A stretch of 64,000 nucleotides of DNA from Ardenticatenales bacterium (GCA_020634795.1 JACKAZ010000005.1:1-64000), one strand, 5' to 3'. Shown: positions 35,076 to 46,456, numbered from the stretch's first letter. Numbers and translations: made by a program. Notes: generated by a model from the letters alone, not told the origin.

Positions 35076-35118
35076 TCCCCTAAGCTCCCCAAGCTCCGCT
35101 AGCTCCTTCAGCTCCTTA
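35076..35118. repeat. Family D repeat (AGCTCC orientation) at the mtnA stop
   Basis: Five 9-bp-spaced AGCTCC units (CCTAAGCTCCCCAAGCTCCG and on). The last unit, AGCTCCTTA, supplies the TAA stop codon of mtnA (minus strand). The same arrangement is seen at 45392 and 51976. Confidence 0.85.
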
Positions 35119-36183
35119 GGATAAACGCGCTTCATCCCCCTTTTCAACGGCCTCTCGCAACCCCTCCCCATACGGTGGAAAGACCGGCCCATGCTCCGTG
35201 ATGATGGCGGTGACGAGGCGGTGGGGGGTGATGTCGAAGGCCGGGTTGCCGACCCGCACGCCCTCTGGCGCGATCCCTTTGGGATCGTCGTCGGGATGGG
35301 TGACCTCGCGCGGGTCACGTTCCTCAATGGGGATTTCGCGGCCCGTTGGCGTGCGCAGGTCGATGGTGCTGGTCGGCGCAACGACGTAGAAGGGGATATC
35401 GTTGTCTTTGGCGACAGCGGCCAGCTTGTACGTGCCGATCTTGTTGACCGTGTCCCCGTTGGCCGCGATCCGATCCGCGCCGACCAGCACCGCATCCACC
35501 TGACCGGTGAGCATGTAGTAGCCCGCCGCATTGTCGGCGATGAGCGTGTGCGGAATGCCCCACTTCATCAGCTCCCACGTCGTCAGCCGTGCCCCTTGCA
35601 GGCGGGGGCGCGTTTCGTCCACCCAGACGTGGATTTGCTTGCCCGATTCGTGGGCCGAGCGGATGACGCCGAGCGCGGTGCCCCAGTCCACCGTCGCCAG
35701 GCCGCCGGTGTTGCAATGGTGCAGCACGTTGGCCTGCGCGGGGAGCAGCGCCGCCCCATGCGCCCCCATGCGCTGGTTGATCGCCACATCCTCATCCGCG
35801 ATCGCCATGGCCTCCCGCTGCAACGCCGCGCGAACCCCATCGGCGGTAGCATTGGGATCACGGCGAGCCACATGGTCCATCCGTTCCAACGCCCAGCGCA
35901 GGTTGACCGCGGTGGGCCGCGCCTCGTAGAGCATGGCGCGGGCCGCGTCAAGGTCACGTTGCAGCGTGGCAAGGTCATCGGCCTCGCTCTGTAGCGCGGC
36001 CAACGCCATGCCAAAGCCCGCTGCCGCTCCGATGGCCGGAGCGCCGCGAATCACCATCGTGCGGATGGCGTGGGCCACCGCTTGGTAGCGGTCGAATTCC
36101 AGCCATTTCTCTTCGTGGGGCAGCAGGCGCTGGTCGATCATCCGCACCACGTTGCGCTCCGCCACCCATTCGATGGTTCGCAT
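35116..36183 (-). CDS. mtnA: S-methyl-5-thioribose-1-phosphate isomerase
   Basis: A 355-residue enzyme of the methionine salvage pathway, converting methylthioribose-1-phosphate to methylthioribulose-1-phosphate. The motifs RGAPAIGAAAG, HCNTGGLATVDWGTALG (active-site cysteine), VDETRPRLQGARLT and LVGADRIAANGDTVNKIGT (active-site aspartate) are all present. The start MRTIEWVAERN is chosen because the longer frame would run into the riboswitch. Transcription is predicted to be switched off by SAM through the upstream SAM-I riboswitch. Confidence 0.97.
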   Translation of the reverse strand: MRTIEWVAERNVVRMIDQRLLPHEEKWLEFDRYQAVAHAIRTMVIRGAPAIGAAAGFGMALAALQSEADDLATLQRDLDAARAMLYEARPTAVNLRWALERMDHVARRDPNATADGVRAALQREAMAIADEDVAINQRMGAHGAALLPAQANVLHHCNTGGLATVDWGTALGVIRSAHESGKQIHVWVDETRPRLQGARLTTWELMKWGIPHTLIADNAAGYYMLTGQVDAVLVGADRIAANGDTVNKIGTYKLAAVAKDNDIPFYVVAPTSTIDLRTPTGREIPIEERDPREVTHPDDDPKGIAPEGVRVGNPAFDITPHRLVTAIITEHGPVFPPYGEGLREAVEKGDEARLS

Positions 36184-36215
36184 CCCTTGGTTCCTCTGTC
36201 GCGATCTGACACAAC

Positions 36216-36242
36216 AAAAAAGCCCCTCACAGCATGAGAGAC
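36216..36242 (-). terminator. SAM-riboswitch-controlled terminator before mtnA
   Basis: On the minus strand GTCTCTCA (36242-36235), loop TGCTG and TGAGGGGC (36229-36222), then TTTTTTG. The 5' arm UCUCUCA can instead pair with UGAGAGA (36299-36293) next to the aptamer P1 3' strand, the expected antiterminator. Confidence 0.9.
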
Positions 36243-36288
36243 CTTCGATGGATGCGTAGGTATAGACGTCAAGCAACGCTAAAAGTCC

Positions 36289-36419
36289 CTCATCTCTCAA
36301 GCAGCGCTACCGAGACTTCGGCGCAACCTGCCGGAATTGGCACCTGGCTCCTCCGCCACAGGCGAAGCCGCTGGTTGCCGGGGGTTCATTGGGCCGGTCC
36401 CTCCCCCCCTCATGATGAG
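36289..36419 (-). promoter_or_regulatory. SAM-I (S-box) riboswitch aptamer
   Basis: On the minus strand the conserved core elements appear in order. P1 CTCATC (36419-36414) pairs with GATGAG (36294-36289). Between them lie GAGGGACCGGCCC, AATGAACCCCCGGCAACC and GGTGCCAATTCCGGCAGG. This is the SAM-I consensus (GGGACUGGCCC, AUGAAACCCGGCAACC, GGUGCCAAUUCC). It lies 106 bp before mtnA with a terminator/antiterminator platform, so SAM should turn mtnA and any read-through genes off. Confidence 0.96.
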
Positions 36420-36446
36420 CAGTCGCTTTTCAGTTGTCAAGGGGGT

Positions 36447-36474
36447 AGTTTATGGAAATGGGCGCGATTGTCAA
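36447..36474 (-). promoter_or_regulatory. Promoter of the riboswitch-mtnA transcript
   Basis: On the minus strand TTGACA (36474-36469), a 16-bp spacer and TAAACT (36452-36447), about 28 bp before the aptamer. A second TTGACA occurs at 36440-36435 but would start transcription inside the aptamer. Confidence 0.65.
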
Positions 36475-36606
36475 GTCTGGGAAGAACCGCTTGAGACGGA
36501 AGCGCATGGGATGTGGCCTGTTGCATGTGGCGTGTCGGGCGATCCCATCATAAAGCATGTCCCGTGATTTCCACCCCCACCTCCTTACGGAAGGAGCGTG
36601 CCGCCC

Positions 36607-37032
36607 TCACTCCGCCGCCAACAAGATGGCCCGCACTTGGGCATATTCCTTCAGACGTGCATAATCCGCCTCCGTTGGCGAAGGGAGGCGGCTCAGCTCC
36701 ATGTTGTCGGCATTGTCCGCCAGCTTGACCCGCCGTGCGAGTGGGAGGCGGGCCGCTCGCTCGGCCGCCGCGCGCCGCGTTTCGCCCGGACGCTTGGTCA
36801 GCGCCTCGACCGCATCGAGGATGGGCGGTGCAAAGCCTTCGGCGGCGAGCGCCGCAAGCGTCCACCCCGAATCCTCCACCACATCGTGCAACAGCGCCAC
36901 GATTCGTGCCTCATCCGACGCCACCCGCAGCATCACGCGCAACGGATGGAGAATGTACGGCTCGCCCGCCTTATCGCGCTGGCCCCTATGGGCATCGACC
37001 GCGATCTCGATGGCTCGCTCTAATGTACTCAT
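36607..37032 (-). CDS. HD-domain protein of the RelA/SpoT hydrolase type
   Basis: A 141-residue single-domain protein resembling the (p)ppGpp hydrolase HD domain. H26 is in DAHRGQRDKAGEPYILHPLRVM, the metal pair and HDxxED appear as ALLHDVVED (about residues 54-62), and the late aspartate is in VKLADNADNM. No synthetase or regulatory domain is present, so it is a small-alarmone-hydrolase/Mesh1-like candidate. Start at 37032 follows AGGGGAG; further upstream ATGs at 37056 and 37101 are possible. Divergent from ppdK. Confidence 0.85.
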   Translation of the reverse strand: MSTLERAIEIAVDAHRGQRDKAGEPYILHPLRVMLRVASDEARIVALLHDVVEDSGWTLAALAAEGFAPPILDAVEALTKRPGETRRAAAERAARLPLARRVKLADNADNMELSRLPSPTEADYARLKEYAQVRAILLAAE

Positions 37033-37108
37033 CACTGCACTCCCCTCATCCCTCATCGTGCCACCCTGACACTTGCCAAACGTCCCATGTTCTGGTGGCA
37101 ATTTGTAA

Positions 37109-37137
37109 TTGTTACGACAAGTGCCACGGCATATACT
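37109..37137 (+). promoter_or_regulatory. Promoter of ppdK
   Basis: TTGTTA, a 17-bp spacer and TATACT (5/6), about 109 bp before the start codon. Confidence 0.6.
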
Positions 37138-37245
37138 AAGGATTGGCGTTTATTCGGAACGCGCTGGTCCGCCCGTCGGGCGCGCAGCCAGAATTCACAG
37201 GTCACGATACATCAAGAGATATCTGACAGAGATCAGAGGACTATA

Positions 37246-39966
<2,721 letters not shown>

Positions 39967-39996
39967 CGACGGCCTGCGTGAGTTGTAGAACCCCTT

Positions 39997-40033
39997 GTGC
40001 AGAGCGCTCGCTACGGCGGGCGTTCTGCACTTC
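39997..40033 (+). terminator. Terminator-like hairpin after ppdK
   Basis: GTGCAGAGCGC pairs with GCGTTCTGCAC (39997-40030) with an inner TCGC/GCGG stem. Only a short T-rich tail follows, so termination may be weak. Confidence 0.65.
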
Positions 40034-40158
40034 TGGCCCATTGATGACGAGTTCGATTGTCCGAGGCAGGGGAGCTGAACGCCTCCCCTTTGCAAGCTCG
40101 AAAATTGGGGTGGCGGTTGCCCCTAGCAGGCCAAAGCTTACCACCTGTCGCGTGGGCA

Positions 40159-40587
40159 TTAGCCTGCGGCGGCCTTCACCAGCGATGTAATCCGCGCTTC
40201 GACCTCTTCGGTCAACTCCGTCAGCGCATATGCGGTCGGCCACATCGCGCCATCATCAAGGCGCGCCGTGTCATTAAAGCCCAGCGTGGCATACCGAGTA
40301 TTGAATTTGGTTGCACCTTGAAAGAAGCAGAGCACTTTGCCCTCTTTTGCATAGGCGGGCATTCCGTACCAGGTCTTCGGCCACAACTCCGGCGCCGCGC
40401 TGCTGATGAGCGCGTGAATCCGTTCCGCCATCGCACGATCCGGCGCTTCCATCTCTGCGACCTTCTCGAGCAGCGCCTGTTCGCCCACCTCACGTTGCTT
40501 TTTGGCGCGCGTTTCCGCTTTCAACTCTTTGGCCCGTTCCTTCATCGCGGCCTTTTCTTCCGCTGTAAATCCTGATTTCGAGCTCAT
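40159..40587 (-). CDS. DUF1801 (YdhG-like) family protein
   Basis: A 142-residue protein with a lysine/glutamate-rich helical N-terminus (FTAEEKAAMKERAKELKAE) and a C-terminal DUF1801 fold (ELWPKTWYGMPAYAKEGKVLCFFQ and GFNDTARLDDGAMWPTAYALTEL). YdhG-type proteins are proposed iron chaperones in Bacillus, but this group is uncharacterised. The start is at MSSKSGFTAEEK behind AGGATACC. It converges with ppdK and precedes the SRPBCC gene by about 70 bp on the same strand. Confidence 0.83.
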   Translation of the reverse strand: MSSKSGFTAEEKAAMKERAKELKAETRAKKQREVGEQALLEKVAEMEAPDRAMAERIHALISSAAPELWPKTWYGMPAYAKEGKVLCFFQGATKFNTRYATLGFNDTARLDDGAMWPTAYALTELTEEVEARITSLVKAAAG

Positions 40588-40659
40588 GATTGGTATCCTT
40601 TCTGCGTTGATCGTGTGATTTCGAGCGGTCGGTTTGCCCCACTCTATCGGCAACGCCCC

Positions 40660-41109
40660 TCACCCTTCGAGGTAAGCTGCCAGCCCGTTGAGCGCCTGCT
40701 TCGCCCCCCCACGTGCCCCATGTTTGATCGCTTGCTCCCGTTCGGCAGCCGTGGCGAAGCGCAATCGCAAGGTCACGTCCGTTTTGCCACCCTGCTCGTC
40801 GAAGGTTACGGTCGTTCGGACCGGAGATGGCCCATCGGGGATGTCGGCGCCGTACTCATAGACGAGCCGACCAGGCTCGTCTCGTTCAATGTACCTGATT
40901 TTGAACGGCATTGGACGGCCATCCGGCCCCGTCATGTTGTAGCGCCAAGAGCCTTCGGCCCCGCCCTCCCACGCTTCGATAGTGGCCCCGGGCGGTATCC
41001 ACCACTGTTCGATATGTTCCCGCTCGGTAAAGGCCGCGAAGATGAGTTCGCGCGGGGCATCAAAGCGACGTGAAACGACGATTTCTCGGTCATCGGGGGC
41101 GTCGTTCAT
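40660..41109 (-). CDS. SRPBCC (AHSA1-type) family protein
   Basis: A 149-residue protein of the START/SRPBCC fold. It begins IVVSRRFDAPRELIFAAFTEREHIEQWWIPPG, recognisable by FDAPRELIF and WW, and ends with VTFDEQGGKTDVTLRLRF. Such proteins bind small hydrophobic ligands. Its start overlaps the stop of the ArsR gene by 4 bp (ATGA), a very common ArsR-SRPBCC pair. Ligand unknown. Confidence 0.92.
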   Translation of the reverse strand: MNDAPDDREIVVSRRFDAPRELIFAAFTEREHIEQWWIPPGATIEAWEGGAEGSWRYNMTGPDGRPMPFKIRYIERDEPGRLVYEYGADIPDGPSPVRTTVTFDEQGGKTDVTLRLRFATAAEREQAIKHGARGGAKQALNGLAAYLEG

Positions 41110-41450
41110 GGCTGTTGCTCCTTCTGGATTTTGTCCAAGTAAACGTCCAGACGATCAAAGCTCTCTTCCCAATTTTGGCGGTACTGGTCGGCCCACGTGG
41201 CCACCTTGCGCAACGGACGGGCGTCGAGTACGCAGGGTCTGAATTGCGCCCGTTGCCCCCGCGTAATGAGTCCACTCGCTTCCAGCACGCTGATATGTCG
41301 GGAAATGGCGGGCAACGTCATTTCGAACGGTTCAGCCAGTTCGTTGACGGTGGCTTCCCCCTCCACCAACCGTTCGAGGATGGCGCGACGTGTGGGATTG
41401 GCCAAGGCTGAAAAGAGTTGACTCAGATCATCATCGTCCTGCGGCATCAA
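41106..41450 (-). CDS. ArsR-family winged-helix repressor
   Basis: A 114-residue ArsR/SmtB-type DNA-binding protein: LFSALANPTRRAILERLVEGEATVNELAEPF, then MTLPAISRHISVLEASGLI as recognition helix region. The metal-binding cysteines of ArsR/CadC are absent, as in the subgroup partnered with SRPBCC proteins. It is translationally coupled to that gene. A promoter with an 18-bp palindrome lies directly upstream, suggesting autoregulation. Confidence 0.93.
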   Translation of the reverse strand: MMPQDDDDLSQLFSALANPTRRAILERLVEGEATVNELAEPFEMTLPAISRHISVLEASGLITRGQRAQFRPCVLDARPLRKVATWADQYRQNWEESFDRLDVYLDKIQKEQQP

Positions 41451-41474
41451 TCCTCCGATCTCGTTATTTAACGA

Positions 41475-41524
41475 TCATGTTAATTAACATGACGTTATAA
41501 TACATATGCTTCCGTGATTGTCAA
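41475..41524 (-). promoter_or_regulatory. Promoter and ArsR operator
   Basis: On the minus strand TTGACA (41524-41519), a 16-bp spacer and TATTAT (41502-41497), then the perfect 18-bp palindrome TCATGTTAATTAACATGA (41492-41475) over the start point. Flanking TAACG/CGTTA extends the symmetry with one extra base. Confidence 0.8.
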
Positions 41525-41677
41525 ATGGATCACGCGCGACAAAAATCGTGACAATTCTGGTAAACTTGCGACACACCGTTCGTCGCTACCTATGCCAGGC
41601 ACGTCGCTATTGAACCGCTCGGTGACTTTCCGAGTAAAATAACCAGAGGTCGACGAATTGCAGGGAGCTGCCCCCCC

Positions 41678-42574
41678 ATGGAAAGCCCAAGCCGGCTGAT
41701 CTACACCGATGCCCATTGTGCAGTGGGGCTTTTTCGCTGCAAACCGGACAACCCGACCTTTGAAAACACGGGGCCGGTGCGCGGCGGCCACATGCTGGTC
41801 TTTCCACGTACCACGGTACGCATCACCCACGAGGGAGGCAGCCCCATCGTCGCCGACCCCAACACGGTGATGCTCTACAATGAGCACCAGCGGTACGTGC
41901 GTGGCAAGATTTCAGAGCGTGGCGATCTCTGTGACTGGTTCGGCTTCGGGCGCGAGAGCGTCTCTGAGGCGGTTCGCGTTTTCGATCCCTCCGTTGACAC
42001 ACGCCCCGACCAGCCCTTCGACCTCACCCACGCGCCGAGCAGCAGTTCGCTCTATCTGACGCAACGGATGATCGTGCATCACATCTTGTCGGATGACTAT
42101 GTGAATGACTCCCTCATCCACGAGGCGCTGGCCGCGATTTTGGATCAGGCGATAGCCGCCGCCTACGGCTCCCGCCCGCGCAGGGGCAGCGCAGAGAAGG
42201 CGGAGACCCAGCGTGCTCACCGTCAATTGGCCAACGAGGCCAAAGCGATCGTCGCCGAACGGTACGATCACCCTCTGACGCTGGAGCAGATCGCCGAACA
42301 GCTCTACTGCTCGCTCTTCCACCTCTGTCGTATCTTCCGTCAGCAGTGTGGCATCACCCTCCATCGTTACCTGAACCAGATGCGGTTGCGGACCGCGCTG
42401 GAAGATTTGGCCGATCCCTACCAAGATTTGACGGCATTGGCACTACGGAGTGGCTTTTCCAGTCACAGCCATTTCTCCCAAGCTTTCCGCAAAAGCTTTG
42501 GCCTCTCCCCTTCGCAACTCCTCGGCGCCCCTTCGCAGCGACTCCAAGAAATGAGCAAGAATCTGATAGCGTAA
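41678..42574 (+). CDS. AraC-family transcriptional regulator
   Basis: A 298-residue regulator. An N-terminal cupin-like sensor (about residues 1-150: GGHMLVFPRTTVRITHEGG) precedes the two-helix-turn-helix AraC domain (EQIAEQLYCSLFHLCRIF and LTALALRSGFSSHSHFSQAF, ending FGLSPSQLLGAP). Divergent from the ArsR gene. The secreted propeller genes downstream on the same strand are possible targets, but nothing in the sequence proves it. A GGGAG ribosome site precedes the ATG. Confidence 0.92.
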   Translation: MESPSRLIYTDAHCAVGLFRCKPDNPTFENTGPVRGGHMLVFPRTTVRITHEGGSPIVADPNTVMLYNEHQRYVRGKISERGDLCDWFGFGRESVSEAVRVFDPSVDTRPDQPFDLTHAPSSSSLYLTQRMIVHHILSDDYVNDSLIHEALAAILDQAIAAAYGSRPRRGSAEKAETQRAHRQLANEAKAIVAERYDHPLTLEQIAEQLYCSLFHLCRIFRQQCGITLHRYLNQMRLRTALEDLADPYQDLTALALRSGFSSHSHFSQAFRKSFGLSPSQLLGAPSQRLQEMSKNLIA

Positions 42575-42660
42575 GCACAACGGCCTGTGATAGGCTGACT
42601 TCGACCGTTGCTCGGCACAACGGCTGCAAGCCCTACCCACCTGTCACAAAGGAGTCAAAG

Positions 42661-44094
42661 ATGCTTACGCCGCGAAATTTCACCCTCTTCGCGCTGCCCC
42701 TGTTGGCCCTCCTGTCGCTCTTCGCCCTCAGATTGACCTCCATCAGCCCCGGTGACCCCTTCGTGGAGGCCGAGGTCTTGGTTATACATGCGCTGAATCC
42801 CGAGGCGGGGAATCCCGCTTCGGTCGGCTATGGCTGGATTGGAATCGATGTCGGCGACCTCAACGGCGACAGCGCCCATGAGTTTCTGCTGACCGATCCC
42901 TTCTACTCCGATATCGGTCAGTTTCAGGGGAAGTTCTATCTCCACGATGGCCGCACGGGCGATCTGTTGCATTCGGTCGATGGCGCCGCCGCGAACCAGT
43001 TGTTGGGCTATGGGGCGGCTGCGGCAGGGGATATGAACGGTGATGGCGTGCCCGACTATGCGATTTCGGCGCCCTTCGGCAGCGCCAGCAAGCTCTTCGT
43101 CTATTCTGGTGCCGACAATTCGCTCCTCCACGAATGGGGCGTTCCCAACGAACGCTTCGGTTATGACGTGGCGGGCGGTGCCGATTTCAACGGCGATGGC
43201 TATGGCGATCTCGTCGTCGGGGCCACGGATTACAACAATGGGCTGGCAGCGCAGGGCCGCGTCTATCTGCTGAGTGGCGCAGACGGGGCAACGCTCTGGG
43301 CGGTGGATGGCGGCGCGGAGAATGCGCTGCTGGGCGCGGGGGTCGGCATTGTGGGCGACGTGACGGGCGATGGCGTGCCCGATGTGGCGGCTGGCGCGCC
43401 GGGCTACGACAACAATCGCGGACGGGCCTACCTCTTCTCTGGCAGCGATGGTACGCTGCTCCAAAGCTACGATCCGCTGCCTCCCTTCAACAGCAACCCC
43501 AACAGTGCCAGCTATGGTCGCTTCTTCGCGGATGCGGCAGGGGATGTCAACAACGATGGAACGCCCGATATCTTCATTGGGGATTATGCGGGCGATGGGG
43601 GCAACGGGCGCGCCTACATTTACTCCGGCGCGGATGGCAGCCTCCTCTTCCTGCTCGAAGCGGAAAACGCGGGCGATGGCTTCGGCCCGGGTCGTGCGGT
43701 GGGGGACGTCAATGGGGATGGCCACGACGATCTCTTCATCGCCGCCTACCTCTATGCCGATCCGACGACACCCCCCGCCGTCGGCAAGGGTTACCTGATT
43801 TCCGGGGCGGACGGTTCGGTGCTCAACACGGCGACCGGCACCAATGAGAATTATGCGCTGGGAGTAGATGCCTTAGGGGTGGGGGATGTCAACAACGATG
43901 GCTCGCCCGACTATCTGCTGACCGGGAACGGCTCGCCTTCCTACGTCATCAGCTTCGTTGGCACGCCGACCGCAGTGAGCCTTGCCACCTTCGACAGTGC
44001 GCCGCTCGGTCAACCGCTCTGGCTGGTCACGCTTGCCCTCGCGCTCTCGGCACTTGTCGTGCGGCGGTGGTACAGGAGGGAGGCAACCCGCTGA
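42661..44094 (+). CDS. Secreted FG-GAP/integrin-alpha-type beta-propeller protein
   Basis: A 477-residue exported protein with an N-terminal hydrophobic signal (FALPLLALLSLFALRL) and at least six repeats of the calcium-binding DxNxDGxxD type: GDLNGDSAHEF, GDMNGDGVPDY, ADFNGDGYGDL, GDVTGDGVPDV, GDVNNDGTPDI and GDVNGDGHDDL. The C-terminal membrane anchor LWLVTLALALSALVV is followed by RR. The start is at an AAGGAGTC ribosome site; the longer open frame overlaps the AraC gene. The stop overlaps the next ATG (TGATG), so the two genes are coupled. Likely a surface adhesin; ligand unknown. Confidence 0.88.
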   Translation: MLTPRNFTLFALPLLALLSLFALRLTSISPGDPFVEAEVLVIHALNPEAGNPASVGYGWIGIDVGDLNGDSAHEFLLTDPFYSDIGQFQGKFYLHDGRTGDLLHSVDGAAANQLLGYGAAAAGDMNGDGVPDYAISAPFGSASKLFVYSGADNSLLHEWGVPNERFGYDVAGGADFNGDGYGDLVVGATDYNNGLAAQGRVYLLSGADGATLWAVDGGAENALLGAGVGIVGDVTGDGVPDVAAGAPGYDNNRGRAYLFSGSDGTLLQSYDPLPPFNSNPNSASYGRFFADAAGDVNNDGTPDIFIGDYAGDGGNGRAYIYSGADGSLLFLLEAENAGDGFGPGRAVGDVNGDGHDDLFIAAYLYADPTTPPAVGKGYLISGADGSVLNTATGTNENYALGVDALGVGDVNNDGSPDYLLTGNGSPSYVISFVGTPTAVSLATFDSAPLGQPLWLVTLALALSALVVRRWYRREATR

Positions 44095-45134
44095 TGCGCA
44101 AGCTTTTCTTGTTGCTGCTCATGGTGACACTGTTGGCCTGCGGCGCAGTGGGGACGCCCAGTACGCCGAGCACGAAAGCACTCGCCCCCGCCTTCACGCT
44201 GGTGAGCGAGAGCCCAGTGGTCACTCATGGGCCGTCCGGCACGTGGGACGGTCGCTTCACCGATCCGGGGGCGGTGCTTTACTATGACGGGCAGTTCCAC
44301 ATGTTTCGCAACGGCTTCTCCCAGTGGCCCGGCCGGGTGGGCGTTGCCTATCTGACATCGCCCGACGGCAAGGTGTGGACCGCGGTCAGCGATGGCCCCC
44401 TCTTCGACGCGGACGACGTGCCTTACGCGGAGTTCGCGGTGCTGGCCTCGTCGGCCCTGGTGGAGGATGGGCAGTGGGTGCTCTACTTCCACACGTGGGA
44501 TTCGACCTCCTCGGTGGGACCGAGCCGCATCGGGCGAGCCACCGCGCCAGCCCCCGAAGGGCCGTGGACGGTCGATCCCGAGCCGATTCTAGTACCGGGG
44601 CCACCGGGGGCGTGGGACGAGTTCGCCGTGAACGCGCCCAACGTTATCAAGACGGCGGATGGCTACCTGATGTACTACACCGGCGCTCAGCAGCGGGCGG
44701 TCTCCCGACAGATCGGCCTCGCACGCTCCGAAGATGGACTGACGTGGACGAAATACGATAACCCCGATAGCGTGGAGCCTCCCTTTGCGGAAAGCGATCC
44801 CCTACTCGTAGCGGGGGCGAGCCGAACGTGGGACGAAGGCAGCCTCTTTCAACCACGGGTGGTCCAGACGGAGACGGGCTGGTTGATGGCCTTCCGTGGC
44901 AACAATTTTTATCAGGCGCATGGCTACGGCCTCGCCACCAGCCGCGATGGACTGGCTTGGACAAAGTACCTAGGCAATCCCATCATCGTGCCGGAGGATC
45001 TGCCCGGGGGACGGGGCGCCTTCCAAAGTGCCCTTCTCGCCCACGATGACCGCTACTACCTCTTCAGCGAGATGAGCAAGGGACAGGGGACCGACATTTA
45101 CCTCTTCACGCACGAGGGCACGATTTGGGAGTGA
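44094..45134 (+). CDS. Five-bladed beta-propeller glycosidase-like lipoprotein (GH43/GH32/GH68 clan type)
   Basis: A 346-residue lipoprotein, signal MRKLFLLLLMVTLLAC (lipobox C16). The mature part has repeated blades of the type found in GH43/GH32/GH130 enzymes: FTDPGAVLYYDGQFHMFRNG, IGRATAPAPEGPWT, IGLARSEDGLTWTKYDNP and LATSRDGLAWTKYLGNP. The acidic FTDPGAV could supply the nucleophile or base. The exact family and activity are uncertain. Coupled to the FG-GAP gene by a TGATG overlap. Confidence 0.78.
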   Translation: MRKLFLLLLMVTLLACGAVGTPSTPSTKALAPAFTLVSESPVVTHGPSGTWDGRFTDPGAVLYYDGQFHMFRNGFSQWPGRVGVAYLTSPDGKVWTAVSDGPLFDADDVPYAEFAVLASSALVEDGQWVLYFHTWDSTSSVGPSRIGRATAPAPEGPWTVDPEPILVPGPPGAWDEFAVNAPNVIKTADGYLMYYTGAQQRAVSRQIGLARSEDGLTWTKYDNPDSVEPPFAESDPLLVAGASRTWDEGSLFQPRVVQTETGWLMAFRGNNFYQAHGYGLATSRDGLAWTKYLGNPIIVPEDLPGGRGAFQSALLAHDDRYYLFSEMSKGQGTDIYLFTHEGTIWE

Positions 45135-45351
45135 GGAGCTGTGGAGGATCGGTTGATAAAGCCGCACCCCACGTGGTTGGCAAACACAAAGGTCGCTCGT
45201 GCGCTCTGCGATATCGGCAAGCCTTCTACGTGGCCGACTCAAGTCGGCGCTGCCCACTGGACTTTATGGTCATGTCAACGGGTCGTTGCCATAGCCCCAC
45301 AACGTGTTGCGTGTCGCACGTTTGGCTCTGGTAGCGGGGCGTCACCCCCCC

Positions 45352-45394
45352 CCAGCTCCTTCAGCTCCTTCAGCTCCCTCAGCTCCCCCTCTTA
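45352..45394. repeat. Family D repeat (AGCTCC orientation) at the ABC permease stop
   Basis: Four 9-bp units (CAGCTCCTT/CAGCTCCCT) immediately preceding TTA, the stop codon of the minus-strand permease. The preceding 45135-45351 holds no recognisable gene or hairpin. Confidence 0.83.
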
Positions 45395-46456
45395 CCGCTC
45401 TACTCGCACTCGATACCGCGTGAAGATGTCACCGCCGAGGACGAAGAAGAAGATGATGCCCTGCAGCACCAGGCCGAGCGAGGCGGGCAGCCCCATCGTC
45501 ATCTGGATCTGGTCGCCACCGACGAGCAATGCCGCCAGCGCAAAGGCGACCAGCAGCACGCCCCACGGGTTGAGCCGCGCCAGCCAGGCCACGATGATGC
45601 CGGTGAAGCCGTAACCCAACGTCAACCCTTGTTGCAAGCGGTGCGAGATGCCCGCGACTTCACCCACGCCCGCCAGTCCCGCCAATGCGCCGCTGATCGC
45701 CATGGCCAGCAGCGTGGTGCGCAACACCGAAATGCCGCTGTAACGGGCCGCCACGGGGTTTTCGCCGAGCAAACGTAGCTCGTAACCCCAGCGGGTGCGA
45801 CCAATGATGAACCAGAGCAGCAGGGCGGCGACCAGTGCAAAGAGGAGGCCGATGTGGAGCCGTCCTGTCAGTCGCGGCAGCCAGGTGTAGTCGGCGAAAA
45901 GGGCCGATTGGGGGAAGCCGAAGCCGTCGGGGTCGCGCCATGGCCCAAAGATGAGGAATTCCAGCCAGCGGATCGCGATGTAGTTGAACATCAGCGTCGT
46001 GATGATCTCGTTCACGCCCCACTGTGCTTTCAGATAGGCGGGGATCAACCCCCAGAATGCGCCCGCCGCCATGCCCGCCAGAATGACGAGCGGCAGCCAG
46101 AGAAATTGGGGCAGCCAGGGCCACGCCGGCGGCCCAAAAAGCGCCACGCCGCTCGCGCCAAAGATGCCCATCGCCAACTGCCCCTCGGCCCCGATGTTCC
46201 AGAAACGCATCTGGAAGGCGACCGAGACGGCCAGCCCGGTCAGCATCAGCGGAATCGCCTTGACCAGCGTCTCGCTCAAGCCGTAGCTGCTGCCGACGGA
46301 GCCGCGAAACATGGCGCGATAGGTCTCGATGGGGTTAGTGTCCATCACGAGCAGCAAGAGCGCACCGACCAGCAGCGCCAACAACAACGAAATGCCACGC
46401 ACCCACCAGGCCAGCCGCAGCGATGGCTCCAGCCGCTTTTCAAGGCGCAGTTGCAT
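45392..46456 (-). CDS. BMP-type nucleoside ABC transporter permease
   Basis: A 354-residue permease of the branched-chain-amino-acid/ribose (BPD_transp_2) type, closest in layout to the NupP/YufP nucleoside permease. The motifs GLAVSVAFQMRFWNIGAEGQLAMG and WGVNEIITTLMFNYIA are characteristic. It overlaps the ATPase gene by 17 bp. The second permease (NupQ/YufQ type) expected after it is absent; the next gene is on the other strand. Confidence 0.92.
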   Translation of the reverse strand: MQLRLEKRLEPSLRLAWWVRGISLLLALLVGALLLLVMDTNPIETYRAMFRGSVGSSYGLSETLVKAIPLMLTGLAVSVAFQMRFWNIGAEGQLAMGIFGASGVALFGPPAWPWLPQFLWLPLVILAGMAAGAFWGLIPAYLKAQWGVNEIITTLMFNYIAIRWLEFLIFGPWRDPDGFGFPQSALFADYTWLPRLTGRLHIGLLFALVAALLLWFIIGRTRWGYELRLLGENPVAARYSGISVLRTTLLAMAISGALAGLAGVGEVAGISHRLQQGLTLGYGFTGIIVAWLARLNPWGVLLVAFALAALLVGGDQIQMTMGLPASLGLVLQGIIFFFVLGGDIFTRYRVRVER

